A stretch of 9,021 bases of DNA from DATHYZ01 sp035458865 (GTDB taxonomy: Bacteria > Chloroflexota > Limnocylindria > Limnocylindrales > CSP1-4), in assembly GCA_035458865.1 (NCBI GenBank), contig DATHYZ010000259.1, positions 1-9,021 on the forward strand, read 5' to 3'. The first letter of the stretch is position 1, and every line of letters begins with the position of its first letter. The position numbers and the translations under genes were made by a program. The notes under the pieces were generated by a model that saw only the letters and a list, made by a program, of their open reading frames with translations, had not been told where the DNA came from and did no database searches. This document shows positions 5,754 to 9,021 of the stretch, piece after piece.

Positions 5754-5762
5754 GCGGCCGCC

Positions 5763-8700
5763 ATGGAGGAGTCCACGGGCCCGGCGCCGTTCATCGGGCG
5801 GACCATGGAGTCGGAACGGCTCCGCGGTCATCTCGCGCGAGCGGCCGGCGGCTCGCCGGGACTGGTCGTCATCGCCGGGGATGCCGGCGTCGGCAAGACC
5901 CGACTCCTCGAGCGGATGATCGCCGAGGCGCGCTCGGATGGCTTCACCGTCCTCGAGGGGGCCTGCCTGCCCCTCGGCGGTCACGCTGCGCCCTATGCGC
6001 CGGTCGTGGCCGTCCTCCGGGACCTGGCCCGGGCGACCGAGCCCGGAGCGCTGCCGGCGATCCTGGGCCCGGGCCGGCGCGATCTCGCCCGCCTGGTCCC
6101 GGAGCTCGTCGACCGTGCCGCGGACGTCCCGACCGCCGCCGATCCCGGCGACCCGACCGCCGCCGTTCGGCTCTTCGAGCTCGTCACCGGGGCGCTCGAG
6201 CGGATGGCTCGGGCCGGGCCGCTCGTCGTCACCATCGAGGACGTCCACTGGGCCGATCGGGCGAGTCGCGACCTGCTGGCGTTCCTGGCGCGTGGCCTCG
6301 GGGACGAGCGGATCCTCCTCGCCTTCACCCTGCGGACGGATGAGCCCACGGTCTCCGAGGCGCTCCGCGGGTGGCTGATCGAGCTCGGCCGCCTGCCCAT
6401 CGCCGATCGCCTCGAGCTCGGACCGATGTCCCAGGCGGAGGTCGGGGCACTCGTCAGCCGGCTCCTGGGCCCAGACGACCGGGGCCTGGCTCCCCGGATC
6501 GCGGAGCGGTCGGCCGGGAACCCGTTCCTTGCCGAGGAGCTCGCCGAGGCAGCCGGGCGAGGGGAGTGGGGTGCCGTGCCCGGGCGTCTCCGGGAGATCC
6601 TGCTGACCCGCCTCGCGAGCCTCGACGACTCGACCGAAGCGGTGGTCCGGGCCGCTTCGGCCATCGGCCTCCGGATCGACGACGATCTCCTCGCCGAGGC
6701 GCTCGATCTGCCCCACGCGGCGGTGGCGTCCGCGCTGCGCGATGCAGCCATGAACGGGGTCCTGCAGCGCCAGGCGGATCGCGATGGCCGGTTCGTGGGC
6801 TACGTCTTCCGACACGCTCTCCTCCAGGACGCGCTGTACGAGGAGCTGCTCCCGGGCGAGCGAGTCCGCCTCCACGCGGTGATGGCCGCCGCCCTGTCCC
6901 GGCGGCTGGAGGCCCGACCCGGCTCGGTCGAGCCGTCGGTGCTTGCCCACCACTGGGATGCGGCGGGCGACCTCGTCGCGGCCATCGGCGCCCATGCCCG
7001 GGCGGGCGAGGCGGCGGCGCGTGTCTACGCCTTCGGGATCGCGCGTCGGCACTACGAACGGATCCTCGAGCTCTGGCCGCGCGTCCCCGACGCACCCGAC
7101 CTGGTGGGCTCCGACCTGCCGGAGGTCCTGGACCGGACCGCCGAGATGGCGGCGATGGAGGGCGACTACGAGACGTCGGTGACCCTCGTCCGACGGGCCA
7201 TCGCGATCGTCGATCCCGAGCGCGAGCCGGCTCGCTCCGGGAGCCTGCAGGAACGGCTGCGCTGGCTCCTGTGGGAGGCCGGGGACCGGGTCGCCGCGGA
7301 GGCCGCGGTCCGGGAGGCGCTCCGGCTCATCCCCCGCGAGCCGCCGTCACACGAGCGCGCCCGGGCGCTGGCGCACGCCGCGGCCCTCGACATGATGACC
7401 GGCCGGCCCCGCGAGGCTCTGGTTGGGGCCCGGGCCGCGATCCGCGCGGCGCGGGCGGCGAGCGCCCTCCCCGAGGAGGCGCTGGGCCTCGGCATCGAGG
7501 GGTGGGCGATGGCCTCGTTCGGTCGGGTGGACGAGGGTCTGGCCCGCTTCCGCGAGGCGATCCACATCGCCGAGATCGTCGGCTCCGTCGAGGGCCTCGC
7601 GATCGCCTACATGAACGTCGCTTCGGTCCTGGACCGGGCCGGTCGGTCGGCCGACGCGCTCGAGACGGCCCGCGCCGGGTACGCGGAGGTCGAACGCCTC
7701 GGGCTCCGGCGCGTCTTCGGTGGCCAGCTTCGCGCGCACGAAGCCCGGATGCTCTACCACCTGGGGCGGTGGGACGAGTCCGAGCGGATCGTTCGGGAGA
7801 CCCTCCTCGCCGGTGCCATGCCGCGGGCAGAGGCCCTGCTCCGGGCGCAGCTCGGCCGCTCGCTCGCCTCCCGTGGGCGGTTCGATCAGGCCCGCTCGGA
7901 GCTGGCGGAGGCCGAGGCGGTCCTTGCGGCGGCCAGGGGCGGGGCGATGGGCGGACCGGATCCCGCCACCGACCTCATGGAGGCCGCCATGGAGCTCGCG
8001 GTCTGGGAGGGGTCGGTGGGAGAGGCCCGGGCCGTGGTGGATCGGGCGATCGCCATCCAGACGACCGGGACCGTTCCCGACCCGGCCCTGGCCTGGATCG
8101 GGGCCCTGGGGGTGGGCGTCGAGGCCGATGCCGTCGAGCTGGCGAGCGCGTCCGGAGACCCGGCCGCCCTCGCCCTCGGCCGTGAGCGCAGCCTGGCGAT
8201 CATCGGGTGGATGCGGCAGTGGCTCCCCGAGGGCGACCTCGCCGAGCACGAGGCGATGGCGCGGGCCATCGATCCGCGGGCCGCGGCCGTGGTGGCGCAG
8301 GTCCGGGCGGAGGTGCTCCGCCTCGAGGGCGACGGCGACGCGGCGACCTGGCTCGCCACGGCGACGGCCTGGCATGCCGTGGGGCGACCGCTCCCCGAGG
8401 CCGTGGCCCGAACCCGCGCGGGCGAGGCGCTCCTCCGCGCCGGTGACCGTGCGACGGCCCGGGTGGTCCTCGCCGAGGCGCTGGGGATCGCCGAGGCGCT
8501 CGGCGCCGTGCCACTGGTCGAGGTCGTCCGCCGCTCGGCCCGGATCGCCCGGCTCGACCTGGCCGCTCACGCGGCCGCCGACGTGCCCGCCGAGGCCCCC
8601 GCCAGCGCCTCTGCCCACGCCGCCATCGGCCTGACCCCACGCGAGCGCGAGGTCCTGCGGTACGTGGGCGCCGGCTGGTCCAACCGGGACATCGCCGAGG

Positions 8701-8894
8701 CGCTCGACATCAGCCGCAAGACGGCCAGCGTCCACGTCTCGAACATCCTCGGCAAGCTCGGCGTCGGCAACCGGACCGAGGCGGCCGTGGCCGCCCACCG
8801 GCTCGGGCTCGTGGAGGGCGACGATCCAGGCGATCCGGCCGATGGACCGGAGGCCGGGATGCCGACGGCCGCGACCCGCGAAGTGCTACCCTGA
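5763..8894 (+). CDS. LAL-family transcriptional regulator (AAA ATPase, TPR-like region, LuxR HTH)
   Basis: The 1043-residue product has the size and order of large ATP-binding LuxR regulators (MalT-like). The N-terminus carries Phe-Ile-Gly-Arg (10-13) and the Walker A loop Gly39-Asp-Ala-Gly-Val-Gly-Lys45-Thr46. Walker B is Leu-Val-Val-Thr-Ile-Glu159-Asp160 followed by Val-His-Trp-Ala-Asp. A winged-helix-like segment follows the ATPase (about 275-375). From about 380 to 930 the chain is Ala-, Arg- and Glu-rich with repeating helix pairs of TPR type, the likely signal- or partner-binding part. The LuxR DNA-binding domain is 957-1016, starting Leu-Thr-Pro-Arg-Glu-Arg-Glu-Val-Leu. ATP and an inducer would switch it to bind DNA as an oligomer; the inducer is unknown. 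It has its own -10 box and no SD. It stands alone apart from the sigma factor gene just upstream, so its targets cannot be read here. Confidence 0.93.
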   Translation: MEESTGPAPFIGRTMESERLRGHLARAAGGSPGLVVIAGDAGVGKTRLLERMIAEARSDGFTVLEGACLPLGGHAAPYAPVVAVLRDLARATEPGALPAILGPGRRDLARLVPELVDRAADVPTAADPGDPTAAVRLFELVTGALERMARAGPLVVTIEDVHWADRASRDLLAFLARGLGDERILLAFTLRTDEPTVSEALRGWLIELGRLPIADRLELGPMSQAEVGALVSRLLGPDDRGLAPRIAERSAGNPFLAEELAEAAGRGEWGAVPGRLREILLTRLASLDDSTEAVVRAASAIGLRIDDDLLAEALDLPHAAVASALRDAAMNGVLQRQADRDGRFVGYVFRHALLQDALYEELLPGERVRLHAVMAAALSRRLEARPGSVEPSVLAHHWDAAGDLVAAIGAHARAGEAAARVYAFGIARRHYERILELWPRVPDAPDLVGSDLPEVLDRTAEMAAMEGDYETSVTLVRRAIAIVDPEREPARSGSLQERLRWLLWEAGDRVAAEAAVREALRLIPREPPSHERARALAHAAALDMMTGRPREALVGARAAIRAARAASALPEEALGLGIEGWAMASFGRVDEGLARFREAIHIAEIVGSVEGLAIAYMNVASVLDRAGRSADALETARAGYAEVERLGLRRVFGGQLRAHEARMLYHLGRWDESERIVRETLLAGAMPRAEALLRAQLGRSLASRGRFDQARSELAEAEAVLAAARGGAMGGPDPATDLMEAAMELAVWEGSVGEARAVVDRAIAIQTTGTVPDPALAWIGALGVGVEADAVELASASGDPAALALGRERSLAIIGWMRQWLPEGDLAEHEAMARAIDPRAAAVVAQVRAEVLRLEGDGDAATWLATATAWHAVGRPLPEAVARTRAGEALLRAGDRATARVVLAEALGIAEALGAVPLVEVVRRSARIARLDLAAHAAADVPAEAPASASAHAAIGLTPREREVLRYVGAGWSNRDIAEALDISRKTASVHVSNILGKLGVGNRTEAAVAAHRLGLVEGDDPGDPADGPEAGMPTAATREVLP
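8884..8892 (+). promoter_or_regulatory. Extended -10 promoter of the downstream pyr-type gene
   Basis: TGC followed by TACCCT (8887-8892) fits an extended -10 element (TGn-TAnnnT). It overlaps the last codons and stop of the LAL gene. Transcription would start around 8898-8900, exactly at the first PyrR-like site, so the leader RNA would carry all sites. No good -35 is seen, which an extended -10 can tolerate. Confidence 0.5.
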
Positions 8895-8897
8895 CGC

Positions 8898-8950
8898 GGT
8901 CCTTGGAGGCCGGTCCCGTGAGGCCGGCGGACCGGTCCCGTGAGGCCGGG
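8898..8950 (+). promoter_or_regulatory. Tandem PyrR-binding RNA hairpins (pyr operon leader)
   Basis: Two exact 18-base copies (8910-8927 and 8932-8949) each contain GGTCCCGTGAGGCC. This fits the PyrR-binding loop consensus ARUCCNGNGAGGYU, with the outer A-U pair replaced by G-C (8912-8925 and 8934-8947). Each copy is flanked by a short stem: 8909-8913 with 8924-8928, and 8932-8935 with 8946-8949. A third match, GGTCCTTGGAGGCC at 8898-8911, differs at one core base. In known systems PyrR with UMP binds this loop to lower pyrimidine biosynthesis. No separate terminator/antiterminator pair is visible. The SD AAGGAGG (8951-8957) abuts the last hairpin, so control of translation, as described for mycobacterial PyrR, is the likelier mode. 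Confidence 0.75.
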
Positions 8951-8968
8951 AAGGAGGCTCGAGCGACC

Positions 8969-9021
8969 GTGCCGACGGCTGTCCCACGCCACCCGCTGCT
9001 CGAGCTCCCGTCGACTCCCAC
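8969..9021 (+). CDS. First gene of a probable pyrimidine operon, 5' fragment only
   Basis: A GTG at 8969 lies 11 bases after the SD AAGGAGG. The frame stays open for 17 codons to the window edge. It encodes a Pro-rich start with the segment Arg-His-Pro-Leu-Leu-Glu-Leu-Pro. The fragment is too short to identify. Because the PyrR sites sit directly before it, a pyrimidine gene such as pyrR, pyrB or another pyr enzyme or uracil transporter is expected, by inference. Confidence 0.55.
   Translation, partial: MPTAVPRHPLLELPSTP

Noticed and set aside
5646..7052. Open frame of 468 codons on the minus strand opposite the LAL gene
   Set aside because: It has low-complexity Arg/Gly/Pro-rich content and lies antisense to the ATPase domain, whose Walker motifs are intact on the plus strand.
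6371..8185. Open frame of 604 codons on the plus strand in another frame within the LAL gene
   Set aside because: The translation is almost all Arg, Gly, Pro and Ala, as expected from an off-frame reading of GC-rich coding DNA.
7347..8798. Open frame of 483 codons on the minus strand opposite the TPR and HTH parts of the LAL gene
   Set aside because: It is an antisense shadow with low-complexity Gly/Arg/Pro content and no recognisable domain.

Overview
The window is very GC-rich bacterial DNA, with most codons ending in G or C and strong Shine-Dalgarno (SD) sites before most genes. The gene content is a group 1 truncated hemoglobin, a PAS-linked class III cyclase, an ECF sigma factor, a LuxR-type LAL ATPase and a PyrR-type RNA leader. 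This would suit a high-GC Chloroflexota (Limnocylindria-like) or an actinobacterium. That placement is inference, because no rRNA or lineage marker is present.

Left part (1-2260): a chromosomal run of small poorly known genes. A secreted protein on the minus strand runs off the left edge. A 76-residue tail-anchored protein and a 118-residue conserved small protein follow on the plus strand. The latter converges, across a strong hairpin, on a minus-strand four-helix membrane protein. Divergent from that is an 82-residue secreted peptide, closed by a perfect 15-bp stem hairpin.

Centre (2409-4899): a polytopic membrane protein that resembles the GPDPase membrane-domain group, then a tight two-gene unit. 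This unit encodes a trHbN-type hemoglobin with the complete NO/O2 distal site and, overlapping its stop codon by one base, a PAS-coiled coil-class III nucleotidyl cyclase. The arrangement suggests a heme protein working with cyclic-nucleotide signalling. The cyclase keeps its metal-binding and purine-selecting residues, but the usual transition-state Asn is Gly.

Right part (5106-9021): an ECF sigma factor whose SD lies in a hairpin, then a 1043-residue LAL regulator (AAA ATPase, TPR-like middle, LuxR helix-turn-helix) that looks leaderless. Just after its stop are two identical PyrR-binding RNA hairpins and a third weaker match. They sit between an extended -10 promoter and the SD of a gene that starts at 8969 and leaves the window. 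This is most likely the head of a pyrimidine (pyr) operon under PyrR control.

I see no rRNA, tRNA, CRISPR array, insertion sequence or phage gene. The strongest points for a second look are the hemoglobin-cyclase pair, the altered cyclase active site, and the tandem PyrR sites whose spacing suggests control of translation.
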